DNA of 41,295 bases from an uncultured Clostridiaceae bacterium (lineage in GTDB: Bacteria; Bacillota; Clostridia; TANB77; CAG-508). Below the pieces are notes generated by a model. That model worked only from the letters and a program-made list of their open reading frames with translations, was not told the origin of the DNA and made no database searches. Positions 1-8,300 of the stretch are shown piece after piece (positions within the stretch are counted from its first letter, which is position 1; each line of letters begins with the position of its first letter). A program made the position numbers and the translations under genes. The stretch lies in contig CAMXOP010000003.1 in the NCBI GenBank assembly GCA_947245665.1, forward strand, positions 1-41,295, written 5' to 3'.

Positions 1-25
1 ATTTCAACAATAGATATTTCTAAGA

Positions 26-50
26 AAGTGTGACATATGTTTGACAAACC
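26..50. repeat. Left copy of a terminal inverted repeat
   Basis: The reverse complement of 26-50 matches 41248-41272 near the other end. The two share GGTTT at the outer end and an identical 13-base block ATATGTCACACTT. Such sequences at both ends suggest that the window is a contig broken at two copies of an insertion sequence lying just outside. No transposase is visible, so this is inference. Confidence 0.45.
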
Positions 51-84
51 TACAGAAAGATTTGGGCTTGTCTCAAATCTTTTC

Positions 85-113
85 TTGACTTTTTAATAAA
101 AGGATGTTATTAT
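85..113 (+). promoter_or_regulatory. SigA-type promoter of the tRNA gene
   Basis: TTGACT at 85-90, a 17-base spacer and TATTAT at 108-113. The expected start of transcription is about 10 bases before the mature tRNA. Confidence 0.75.
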
Positions 114-130
114 ATAAATGTATTAGATGT

Positions 131-205
131 GGCCCCTTGGTCAAGCGGTTAAGACGCAGCCCTCTCAAGGCTGAATCATGGGTTCGATTCCCGTAGGGGT
201 CACCA
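131..205 (+). tRNA. tRNA-Glu (anticodon CTC)
   Basis: The cloverleaf is complete. The 7-bp acceptor stem GGCCCCT pairs with AGGGGTC through one G-T wobble. The anticodon stem CAGCC/GGCTG encloses loop CTCTCAA with anticodon CTC (reads GAG). The T arm carries GGTTCGATTCC, the discriminator is A and CCA is encoded at 203-205. It decodes glutamate GAG codons. A reading frame on the opposite strand is an artefact of the tRNA sequence. Confidence 0.95.
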
Positions 206-281
206 AAACGTTCCAAAAACCAAAATGTATTTCTTTGTAGGAGGCTTTGCAGTAAGCCTACCACTGAAATTGGACAAAATT

Positions 282-312
282 AAAACTCACTGATTTTACA
301 AGTGAGTTTTTT
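282..312 (+). terminator. Rho-independent terminator after tRNA-Glu
   Basis: A perfect 10-bp inverted repeat, AAAACTCACT (282-291) and AGTGAGTTTT (301-310), with a 9-base loop and a run of T. It ends the single-tRNA transcript. Confidence 0.75.
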
Positions 313-600
313 CATTTACTTGATTATTAAATTTCTCAAAGCTAAAAACATTTCAACATTTTGCATTTACTACTATTATTTTCTCGTGTGTATTTCCTCT
401 AATCTAATTCTTATAACTTAATATATGTATGTATTTATTGTATTAGATTTTATATGTCCGCTTCTTGCTGTTATTCTTATCGTTATTGTTGTTCATTCCT
501 CTTTAAGAGTTTTTTATTTATTTACTGGGAAAGGCACGCTTGAAATTAGAAAATTGACTGCTACTCCTTATGAACTGTTATTGTATTATTGATAGATTTT
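313..600. other. Gene-free stretch
   Basis: AT-rich sequence between the tRNA terminator and the stop codon of the PASTA gene. I see no coding frame with a ribosome site, no tRNA and no convincing hairpin. Confidence 0.6.
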
Positions 601-2316
601 TTATGGTTTATAATCTATTGTACCAATATCAATATATGTGTATCCATCCTCCGAAACTGTTTTATTAGCCTCATATAAATTAATATTTTTATTATATATT
701 TCAATATTTTCAGAATAGTTATTAAGTACTATTTTTATGTTTACACTTTTTCTTCCTTTAGCATAAAATGTTTCACTAGACATATTAGGAAAATAATAAG
801 CTGAATATTTTTTATCATCTACATATACTTTTACATAATTAACTAATTCTTTAGTATTAATTACAAAGTAAATGCTAATTCCACTTTCTGAATACTGGTT
901 AGCTTCTAAATACACTCTATCATACTGAGAATAATAATCTTTTTTATCTATAATGTTGGTAATAATAGATTTTCCAGCATTAGGATCATCAAATGCTACC
1001 TGTTTTGTATTACTAGTTATAGAATATTCCAATCCAAGAGATTTTAATTTATTTATAGCTTCTGCTACTGTCAAATCAACAAGATTTGGTAACTTTATTT
1101 GTTCAAAAGTAGTGTTAGTATCGTTAGTATCATTATTATTGTTACTATTATTATTGGTATAGTTATTATTGTTGCTAGAAGTTATATTATTGGTATTTTT
1201 GTTTATAGCACTTGTGTTTTCAGTTTCTTTGTTATTCAAATTAGAAGAACTTTCTATTTGTTCAGTTATATTATCCAATTCAAGAGCATTTATATTAAAT
1301 TCTTTGCCATTTTCAGTAATATAGTCTATAACTTTTGTATTTTCTTGTTCATTTTCTTTATTTTCTATTAAATTATTAGTTTCTATATTTTCTTTTGAAT
1401 TATTAGCTTTTGGGAATATTGAATTTAGGTTTATTGAGAATATAACTCCTACTAAAATAATAATTGGTATAATGGCTAATATTATTCTTGATGTTTTTTT
1501 ATTTTCTTTGTCCTTACAGTATTCCTTATTTATTGTTTTATCTAGATTTGTATCATTACTATAAAATCCATATTTTTCATTAATTGTTCTGCTGTCTGCT
1601 TTCTGATTCTTTGGATTTTCTGGGTCATCATCTGCATAATAGTTTCCTAATTCATCTTCATATAATTCTTCTTCATCTTCATCTTCATCGTAATCATCTT
1701 CATTTAAGAAGCTAAAGTCTGGGTCAGATTTAAATCTTGTAACAAATTTCTTAGATCTCAATTTATTCTCAACAACTCCAAGTATTTGAAGATATCTTCC
1801 TGACATTCCTGATATTTCTGGGTCTCCTCTATGTGAATATATCGCATAAAGTATCCACCAGATAACTCCAAATACAAAGAATAATATCATACCAAGCATA
1901 CCACCACCTTCATAGAATGGTTTAAGCAATTCTGGAACTGCTTCTGCTGAATCAAAGAAACATGATCCTATACCCAAACATGCACTTCCTAATGAAGCTA
2001 ATCCAAATAACCATACTAGAAATCTAAAGAATGATATCTTACCTTTTAAACTTCTTACTGCTTTATTATAAAGTTTAGTATAATCAGAATAATTTTGTTT
2101 TAATTGTTCATATGTTGCATTTCTAATATTCTTCTTTGTTAATTCAACAATTTCTTCTGTTTGTGCATCAAATCGAGCTTGATTTCTTTCTGCTTGTGCT
2201 AGTCCTTGTGCATATCCTTCGTATAATACATGGTCTAATCTTTGAGGAATACCTGTTGTCTCATATTCATAATCTTGTACAATTCTTTTTAATCCTTCTT
2301 CTGTTTTATTATCCAT
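601..2316 (-). CDS. PASTA-domain membrane protein
   Basis: A 571-residue membrane protein of unknown role. The N-terminal ~90 residues are charged and probably cytoplasmic. Two membrane segments follow (about 94-121 and 139-160), then a very acidic Asp/Glu stretch (about 204-235), a third membrane segment (about 277-297), an Asn/Thr-rich linker (about 370-403) and a PASTA domain (about 405-474, beginning LPNLVDLT). The C-terminal ~95 residues form a further domain I do not recognise. PASTA domains bind peptidoglycan or muropeptides in Ser/Thr kinases and penicillin-binding proteins, but no kinase or transpeptidase domain is present, so this is an orphan PASTA protein. The start has a GGGGAG ribosome site and the gene has its own promoter at 2377-2405. 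Envelope sensing is an inference. Confidence 0.85.
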   Translation of the reverse strand: MDNKTEEGLKRIVQDYEYETTGIPQRLDHVLYEGYAQGLAQAERNQARFDAQTEEIVELTKKNIRNATYEQLKQNYSDYTKLYNKAVRSLKGKISFFRFLVWLFGLASLGSACLGIGSCFFDSAEAVPELLKPFYEGGGMLGMILFFVFGVIWWILYAIYSHRGDPEISGMSGRYLQILGVVENKLRSKKFVTRFKSDPDFSFLNEDDYDEDEDEEELYEDELGNYYADDDPENPKNQKADSRTINEKYGFYSNDTNLDKTINKEYCKDKENKKTSRIILAIIPIIILVGVIFSINLNSIFPKANNSKENIETNNLIENKENEQENTKVIDYITENGKEFNINALELDNITEQIESSSNLNNKETENTSAINKNTNNITSSNNNNYTNNNSNNNNDTNDTNTTFEQIKLPNLVDLTVAEAINKLKSLGLEYSITSNTKQVAFDDPNAGKSIITNIIDKKDYYSQYDRVYLEANQYSESGISIYFVINTKELVNYVKVYVDDKKYSAYYFPNMSSETFYAKGRKSVNIKIVLNNYSENIEIYNKNINLYEANKTVSEDGYTYIDIGTIDYKP

Positions 2317-2376
2317 AATTTTCTCCCCTTTATCTTGTATTCTGTCAATACAACAGATAATTATTAAATCACATTT

Positions 2377-2405
2377 ATTATACTACACCTACTTTATACT
2401 ATCAA
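2377..2405 (-). promoter_or_regulatory. SigA-type promoter of the PASTA gene
   Basis: Minus strand: TTGATA (2400-2405), a 17-base spacer and TATAAT (2377-2382), about 60 bases before the start codon. Confidence 0.7.
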
Positions 2406-2467
2406 TTGTTATTTGTATTTATTAAAGTTTTTCTTTGTTAACTCAATATATGGAACTAATTTTAATC

Positions 2468-2656
2468 TATAATGTTGGAAACAGGTCAATCACAATAAAC
2501 ATTGACCTGTTGTCAGATATAGAAAGTAATTTAGTAACTGAGCCTTTTACGTTTGTTAAACTGCTCGTTTCACCAAGATATTATTATCCGAACCTTTTAA
2601 AGGTTATAAAGAGAATCATCTCAATTTACATTTACTGTATTCTGAGATGTTTTTTG
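2468..2656 (+). ncRNA. Possible structured small RNA
   Basis: The ~390-base gap between two genes holds a TATAAT-like -10 at 2468-2473. It is followed by a perfect 10-bp hairpin at 2481-2510 (ACAGGTCAAT/ATTGACCTGT), the palindrome AACCTTTTAAAGGTT near 2591-2605, and a terminator-like hairpin CATCTCA/TGAGATG with a T run ending near 2656. This is the layout of a short transcript of about 175 bases. No good -35 is visible and I do not recognise an RNA family. A 74-residue frame here has no ribosome site and looks non-coding. Confidence 0.3.
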
Positions 2657-2709
2657 TAATTTCACTATTCAACTAGTAATTTATCATTTTTCTCTCTTTA
2701 CTTTTTGCA

Positions 2710-3240
2710 TTAATCCTTGTTTATACTATTAACGTCTAATATTCCTTTTTGTATTAATACATCTTCTAAATATTGACCTTTTTGTAACCAAATTACTTTT
2801 TCAAAATCTTTTGGAAAATCTGCATAGTATACTTCTTTTATTCTTGATATAAATTCTTCATTATTTCCCCTCATTTTGCATCTTTTTATGATTTCTTCCA
2901 ACATATTTTCTTCGGGGTAAACTACATAATAATCAATATTATTTTTATTTAATAGATTAACAACTTGTGTTTTACATGCAAATAATACTACATTATTTGT
3001 TTGTAAATTAGATATTAGTTCATTATATAATTTAAAGGATATTTTGGATTTTTTATTCTATTTTTTAGATCTTTTCTCTACTGGGATGTCCTTAATATTT
3101 TCATCTATTATATATTCAAAATTACTACTTTCTATATCTATGATATTACTATACTTATTCGATAAAGTAGATTTGCCAATTGCTTTAAATCCTCCTATTA
3201 ATATGCCTAAATTTTGATTCAAATTATTTTTTATATTCAT
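2710..3240 (-). pseudogene. P-loop nucleoside-kinase-like gene interrupted by in-frame TAG
   Basis: A single frame of 177 codons with one internal TAG at 3058-3060 (codon 61). The N-terminal part has a Walker A motif, GGFKAIGKST (about residues 16-25), followed by IDIESS, as in small phage-associated nucleoside/adenylate-kinase-like ATPases. After the TAG the same frame runs on to TAA at 2710. It contains segments typical of that family (VVYPEEN, FPKDFEKVIWL), so the second half is clearly the same protein. A ribosome site AGGA precedes the ATG at about 10 bases. Neighbouring genes end normally at TAG (SDR, VirB4), which argues against TAG reassignment. I read this as a nonsense-inactivated gene. 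Readthrough or a suppressor tRNA is the alternative. Confidence 0.65.
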
Positions 3241-3398
3241 ACTAATTATCCTGTATATACTACTTGTTTCTTAAATAATTATTGTCTTTTATGATTTTTC
3301 TTCATTGTACCCGATTACTATTAAAATATCAAGTACATGCATATTATCACTTTTATTTAACTATACTAGTAATATATTAGAGAATAATACAAAAAACA

Positions 3399-3427
3399 TT
3401 GCAAACATTATATTTTTGTTTTATACT
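3399..3427 (+). promoter_or_regulatory. Promoter of the type III antitoxin RNA
   Basis: TTGCAA (3399-3404), a 17-base spacer and TATACT (3422-3427). The predicted start is near 3434, immediately before the first antitoxin repeat. Confidence 0.7.
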
Positions 3428-3437
3428 AATATTATAA

Positions 3438-3531
3438 AAATGGAAGACACGACCTATAGTGTCGGTAAATAGGATAGGTTTAACAAATGGAAGACACGGC
3501 TTGCAGTGTCTATAAATAGGGCAAGCTAAAA
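3438..3531 (+). ncRNA. Type III antitoxin RNA: two 47-nt pseudoknot repeats
   Basis: Two tandem copies of a 47-base unit (3438-3484 and 3485-3531). In each, GACAC pairs with GTGTC (3446-3450/3459-3463; 3493-3497/3506-3510), and the 8-base loop pairs with sequence downstream to form an H-type pseudoknot. In copy 1 loop ACCTAT (3452-3457) pairs with ATAGGT (3474-3479). In copy 2 loop GCTTGC (3499-3504) pairs with GCAAGC (3521-3526). The pairing bases differ between copies but remain complementary, so the fold is supported by internal covariation. In known ToxIN/CptIN systems the toxin RNase cuts the precursor into single repeats, and each repeat inhibits the toxin. Promoter, terminator and toxin gene follow the standard order. 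Confidence 0.85.
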
Positions 3532-3540
3532 AATGTATTT

Positions 3541-3570
3541 GGGGGCTTTCTTTTAAAGATGGCTCCCTAT
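3541..3570 (+). terminator. Attenuating hairpin between antitoxin and toxin
   Basis: GGGGGC at 3541-3546 pairs with GGCTCCC near 3561-3567 (one G-T), with an inner CTTT/AAAG helix. The T tract is weak. In type III systems a leaky terminator here keeps toxin expression low compared with antitoxin. Confidence 0.55.
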
Positions 3571-3593
3571 TTGTAATATTTAGGAGGAAATAA

Positions 3594-4073
3594 ATGCAAA
3601 TAGAAAACGGAAGATTTTATTTTATAAATAATGAATTTATTAAAAAATATGGTATTAAATATAATCTAATGGAAAACAAAGAAACTGGAAATAAAAGACC
3701 CTGTTATTTTTGCTTTAAAGATAAGGCATATGAAAATATAATATAGTTTGTTCCTATTTCTAAACAATATGAAAAGTATAAGACTATTTATGAAAAGAAA
3801 AAGCAAAAAATACATCGAGAACCATTAAATTTTGTTTTTGGAATTGTTAAAGATGAAAATGCTGTATTTCTAATACAAAATATGTTTCCGATAACTCAAC
3901 AATATATTGAAGAAAAATATCAAGTTAAGAATAATGATGTAACTATTTCAATGCCTTTACAAAAAGAAATTATAGAAAAGGCAGAAAGTGTATTAAGGCT
4001 TGAAACAAAAGGAATACACGTTTCCTTTTCTAATTTAATAAATTTCAGGAAGGAATTATTAGATAATCTTTAA
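3594..4073 (+). pseudogene. ToxN/CptN-like type III toxin gene interrupted by in-frame TAG
   Basis: The frame runs 160 codons from an ATG with a strong AGGAGG site (spacing about 8) to TAA. It has one internal TAG at 3744-3746 (codon 51). The conceptual protein starts MQIENGRFYFINNEFIKKYG and contains RPCYFCFKD, then NII-stop-FVPISKQYEKY, FVFGIVKDENAVFLIQNMFP and a helical C-terminus, as in the ToxN/AbiQ/CptN endoribonuclease family (about 150-170 residues). Family members commonly have Trp at the stop position, so TGG to TAG is the likely mutation. The toxin is probably inactive while the antitoxin RNA remains. The longest uninterrupted open piece is only the C-terminal 63 codons, so the gene is easy to miss. 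Confidence 0.75.
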
Positions 4074-4183
4074 TTTTTAAATTATTTTGCAAATTACTAT
4101 GACTCCTATTTTTAAAAAATAAAATTTCGGATTTGTTAAGTCGTGGTTCACCAATATTTATTTATTATTAAAAATATTTTTAT

Positions 4184-4221
4184 AAAAACACACTAAAATA
4201 TATAAATTTTAGTGTGTTTTT
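4184..4221. terminator. Bidirectional terminator
   Basis: A perfect 15-bp stem (4184-4198 with 4207-4221, 8-base loop), rich in A on one side and T on the other. It can terminate both the rightward toxin transcript and the leftward dehydrogenase operon. Confidence 0.8.
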
Positions 4222-4236
4222 GTATATAAATTACAT

Positions 4237-5010
4237 CTACATACTTCTTTTTTTCTCCTGCATATGATAACATACTTTTGCGGTTATACTATCTGGTGAT
4301 ATTTTGCTTAATATTTTTGCTATTTTTATACTTGTGCCTGGTATAATTGTAAATTTTCCTTTTATAGTTTTTTCTATTGCATATCTTGCAACTTCTTCAC
4401 TTGATAATCCTTTTAAATTGAACTTGACATTTGCAACTTTATTGAAATTTGTATTAACTGGCCCTGGGCATAGTATGCTTATTGTTACTTTTGAATGTCT
4501 CTTTTTTAGTTCTTCTCTTACTGCTTGTGATAACTTTACTATATAATTTTTTGTAGCATAGTATGTTGCCATAAGTGGCCCAGGCATAAACCCCGCTATT
4601 GATGCAACATTTAGTATTTTTCCTCTATTTCTTTCTACCATATCCTTTAAAAATAGTTTCATTAAAATATGAGTAGCTTTTATATTTGTATCTATCATTG
4701 ATAATTCTTTACTTAAATCTGTATCAATAAATTCCTCAAATAGCCCCAACCCAGCATTATTTATTAATAAGTCTATCTCATTATACTTTTCTTTTACTTG
4801 CCTATATATTTTTTTACATTCATCTATATTTGATAAATCAGCTAAAATTATATCGACTTTCCCTGTATTTTTATTTTCCAATTCTTTCTTTAAACTTATT
4901 AATTTTTCTTCATTTCTTGCTACAATTATAATATCATATCCTAATTCATTTAAATATCTCGACATATCTCTCCCTATTCCAGAAGATGCTCCTGTTACTA
5001 GTGCTATCAT
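4237..5010 (-). CDS. Short-chain dehydrogenase/reductase
   Basis: A 257-residue classical SDR enzyme (NAD(P)-dependent oxidoreductase, Rossmann fold). The N-terminal cofactor motif is TGASSGIG (about residues 6-13). NNAGLG lies near 87, the catalytic Ser is in NVASIAG near 139, and the catalytic Tyr/Lys are in YYATKNY near 152-158. PGPV follows the active site as usual. Length and motif order fit the DltE/YdfG-like group; the substrate cannot be told. An AAGGAG site precedes the ATG. The stop codon is TAG (4237-4239), which shows TAG working as a stop in this genome. It lies 17 bases after the TSCPD gene on the same strand and is probably the last gene of that operon. Confidence 0.9.
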   Translation of the reverse strand: MIALVTGASSGIGRDMSRYLNELGYDIIIVARNEEKLISLKKELENKNTGKVDIILADLSNIDECKKIYRQVKEKYNEIDLLINNAGLGLFEEFIDTDLSKELSMIDTNIKATHILMKLFLKDMVERNRGKILNVASIAGFMPGPLMATYYATKNYIVKLSQAVREELKKRHSKVTISILCPGPVNTNFNKVANVKFNLKGLSSEEVARYAIEKTIKGKFTIIPGTSIKIAKILSKISPDSITAKVCYHMQEKKRSM

Positions 5011-5027
5011 ATTTTACTCCTTTTACA

Positions 5028-5325
5028 TTAAAAACTAATAATTTCATTATACATGTCTATTGCATATTTATCTGTCATTCCAGCTATGTAGTGTATAATA
5101 GCTTTTGCTATTTGGTCTGGGCATGATGTTCCTCTTCCGCTTACAATCTATTCCTTTAAGCTTTTTTATTATTTCTTCTATTTTCATTCCCTCTACTAAT
5201 TTTGCTATTCCTTGTAAATTTCCATTACATCCACCTATTACTTTTAATTCTTTTACTATTCCATTTTGTATTTCTAACTCTATTTGATTAGAACATACTC
5301 CTTGTGGTATATATGTGTATTTCAT
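5028..5325 (-). CDS. TSCPD-domain protein, read through a +1 shift at CGG
   Basis: A small protein of the TSCPD family (TIGR03905-like); the family function is not established. The first 62 residues match (MKYTYIPQGVCS, VIGGCNGNLQGIAKLVEGM). At codon 63 frame 0 reads CGG (5137-5139) and becomes nonsense, stopping at 5068. If the C is skipped, the frame continues GRGTSCPDQIAKAI and ends at TAA 5028-5030. That gives 98 residues with the name motif TSCPD and the normal spacing of eight residues from the first Cys to the Cys of TSCPD. A GAGG site lies before the ATG, and the gene starts 14 bases after the restriction-like gene. It is either a recoded gene, a frameshifted pseudogene or an assembly error. 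Confidence 0.75.
5137..5139 (-). other. CGG +1 shift site, TSCPD gene
   Basis: In-frame codons TGT AAG CGG, then AAG. The correct protein resumes one base later as GGA AGA GGA. The extra C is not in a homopolymer. AAGGA lies about 13 bases upstream and might act like a stimulatory ribosome-binding sequence. Confidence 0.7.
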
Positions 5326-5338
5326 CTTATTTTTCCTC

Positions 5339-8300
5339 TTATTTTAAATATTGTATTTTTGCTTCTATGTCTGAAATTTCATCTTCTGATAGTTGGTATT
5401 TTTTATATAATTGAGCGTCTATTTCACTTATTTTTTTACTCCATTTTATATCTGATTTATTTGTAAAGTTTTGAATTGGTACAAATTGATATACTCCTTT
5501 TGGCCCATTTTGTGTCTTTTTCTTTATATTTACAAGATATCTGAAAAATTTAGTATGTATATATTTTATAATATTTTTGCATTGTTCTTCAGTTAATTTT
5601 TTGTTATATCCTATAACTAAATATGTTTGAGAACAAACACTGTATGGTTCTCCATAGAATGGTTTTCCAAGTATATTTTTGTCCTTACCTGTTCCAGCAG
5701 CTGCTGGAATATACACTTTATTAATTTCAATTGCTTGATGATTCTTTGGTATTATACTTTCTTCAATATACCCATAATTTGTTTTTAGATTGTTTTTATT
5801 ACAATAATATTTTATTTTATGCTTTTTATCTTTTTTATTAACAAAGCCATTCCAACTAGATGTTAATACTTTTTTATTTGTAAAGCAATCTTTTGGGCCT
5901 ATATATGAAGAAAAATTTAGGTCATTATTGCTTATATAATTTCCATTTACCACTTCTATTTTTGCAATTATTTTATATGCCATTTTATCTCTTATTACTA
6001 TTCCTCTATTATCCTCATTTAAATACATTTTTTTATGTGTTGGACTAGTATTATTTAATTCATGAAGGTAATAATTACATTTATCATTATATTTATTATC
6101 ATATAAGAAGTAACATACTCCACCTTTTATATCTACATTTTGGAAACATTCATTTGAAGAAAGATAATCATGCATTAGAGGTATTTTATTACATGAAATA
6201 ACTTCATCAACCCAATTGTCTGATATTCCTTCTGTAGATTTTGTCATCCATCTTGATGGCATAATTACACTTATATAGTCAGAGTCTAATTTTCGTGCTT
6301 CATCAAAAAATAAGTGATATATAGCCTTTGCTTTAGATCTTTTACCTTTATTATTTGCAACAGGTTCCTGATATGGTGGGTTTCCTACAATAGCATCAAA
6401 TTTCATGTTATCTCCTCCTTTCTCTCCCCATTCTTCTGGTTTTAATATTTTATTTGTACAACTATTTATATCTTCTTTTAGTTTTTCTACTATATCTTCA
6501 ATTACAATTATATTTATTTCAGAATTTCTGAAACCTACTAATGTTCTTTTTGTGATTTGTTTTGCCATTTGTGTTTTACATATTATATATATATTATTCT
6601 TTATTGTTTCGTCCCAATACTCAATTTCTTTATTTTCATTAAAATCAGACTTATTATAGTTTATTATTTTATTTTTATATATACTAAATGCACAATATAA
6701 AGGGTATAATCCTGTCTTTGAATTTATTTCTAATATTTTTACATTTTTATTATAAAATAAATCTTTTGTTACTTGCCCTCTATCTATAAATATTGGCTCA
6801 TTATCTTCATTATTGAAGTTATAGCCTCCTATACAAGTACTTAAATGCATATTTACTGTTTTCCAAGGAGTTAAAACAGTTTCTTTATCTGGATTTCTAA
6901 AAGTTGAAAATATTTCAGATATTCTCTGTATTCTCTCTTTTACTGGTAAAGAATCTGCATATAATGCATTATTTCTTATTTGATGACCAGCTGCTATAAA
7001 TATATCATTATCATAATATTTTGAAAATTTTTTAAATAATTCTTTTGTAACTCCCTTAGGCATAAATTCTTTCCATGATAAATCATCTATAATTTCTGTA
7101 AAATTATTAACATCAATATCTTTCTTAATGTCTATATCTGCACCATATATTAATAGTGGAATTCTTATTGAAATTGCTCTTAATATTGATATAGCTGATA
7201 TAGCTTCTTTCTTCTTTTTCTTTTCTTCTTCGATTAGTCTTTTTTCTTCCTCTGTTAAATCTTTTGTTCGTTTTTCTTTTGCTTTTTTTAGTTGCTCATA
7301 TTGTTCATTTGAAAATCCTTGTCCATTAATTACAATTTCTGATATTTTTTTAGGTTGCTTACCATCTGAACCTATAATTCTTTTTAATTCATTAAATTCT
7401 TTTAATTGTATGTCATCTAATTTTAATAAATTATCATTATATATTTTAGTATCTGCAAATCCGCTATCTACAACTCTTTGGGCAACAGCTTTTTTTAATT
7501 GTCTTAACATATGTGGTACATCATATGTTATCATTTTAGAGCCATTTACTGAAATTACTGGGCAATAATTTAATAGTTCTCCCATAACTTTGTTTGTAGA
7601 AATAGAACCTGCTCTATATGAAAGCCCTCCAGCACTAGCCAACATTTTTAGTGCTCTATCTGGTGCAAAATCAAATACATAACATTTTTCTTTCATTTTT
7701 CCATTTATTTCTGCAGGTGATTGAACCCTAAATATTGTTTGCAAATAACTAGAAGCTGATGTATTATATGAACCCATTAAATAGAATACTGCTGTCCATT
7801 CTTTTACAGTTACTCCTGTTGTTAATTTTCCACAAGATAACGTTATAGTATATGTTTCTTCTGGATTTTCTCCAATTGCTTGTCTAACATCTTTTAATGG
7901 ATCTTTTGACTCTTCATTTCCACATACATTTATTATTTTAAAGCTATTATAACAATCATATTCTTGTAATAACTTGCTTAATGCTTTCCCTTCTTTTACT
8001 CCTGGAACCATCCATAAAGAATGTCTAAAATATTTTCTATATTCTTCTTTAGAAAATGGATAATTACTTTCTTCACTCGGTTTGCATAATAGTTCTAGAA
8101 ATCTTCTAACATCATTCTCATGAACAAAATCTCCTATATTTCTTCCTTCTGGTAAAGGTTTTCTATCAGTTTCTATTTTTCCTGTCCATGTTCTAAAAAA
8201 CTCTCTGAAATTAAATGAGCTTTCTTGCACATCTAAATAGTTTGAGAATATTTTTGTTAGCTCATATGTATAAATATTTAGCTGAGGTAAATCTTCATAT

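Noticed and set aside
73-264. 63-residue minus-strand frame across the tRNA
   Set aside because: It is the antisense of tRNA-Glu, a well-known spurious protein in databases. It has no ribosome site.
3058-4239. TAG read as an amino acid throughout this genome
   Set aside because: TAG ends the SDR gene (4237-4239) and VirB4 (19247-19249, where it is part of the next ribosome site), so general reassignment does not fit.
7128-7568. Long plus-strand frames opposite large minus-strand genes (also 17187-17675, 21214-21741, 34366-34929, 39990-40538)
   Set aside because: They lack ribosome sites, have compositions expected of antisense AT-rich code, and lie wholly within well-supported genes.
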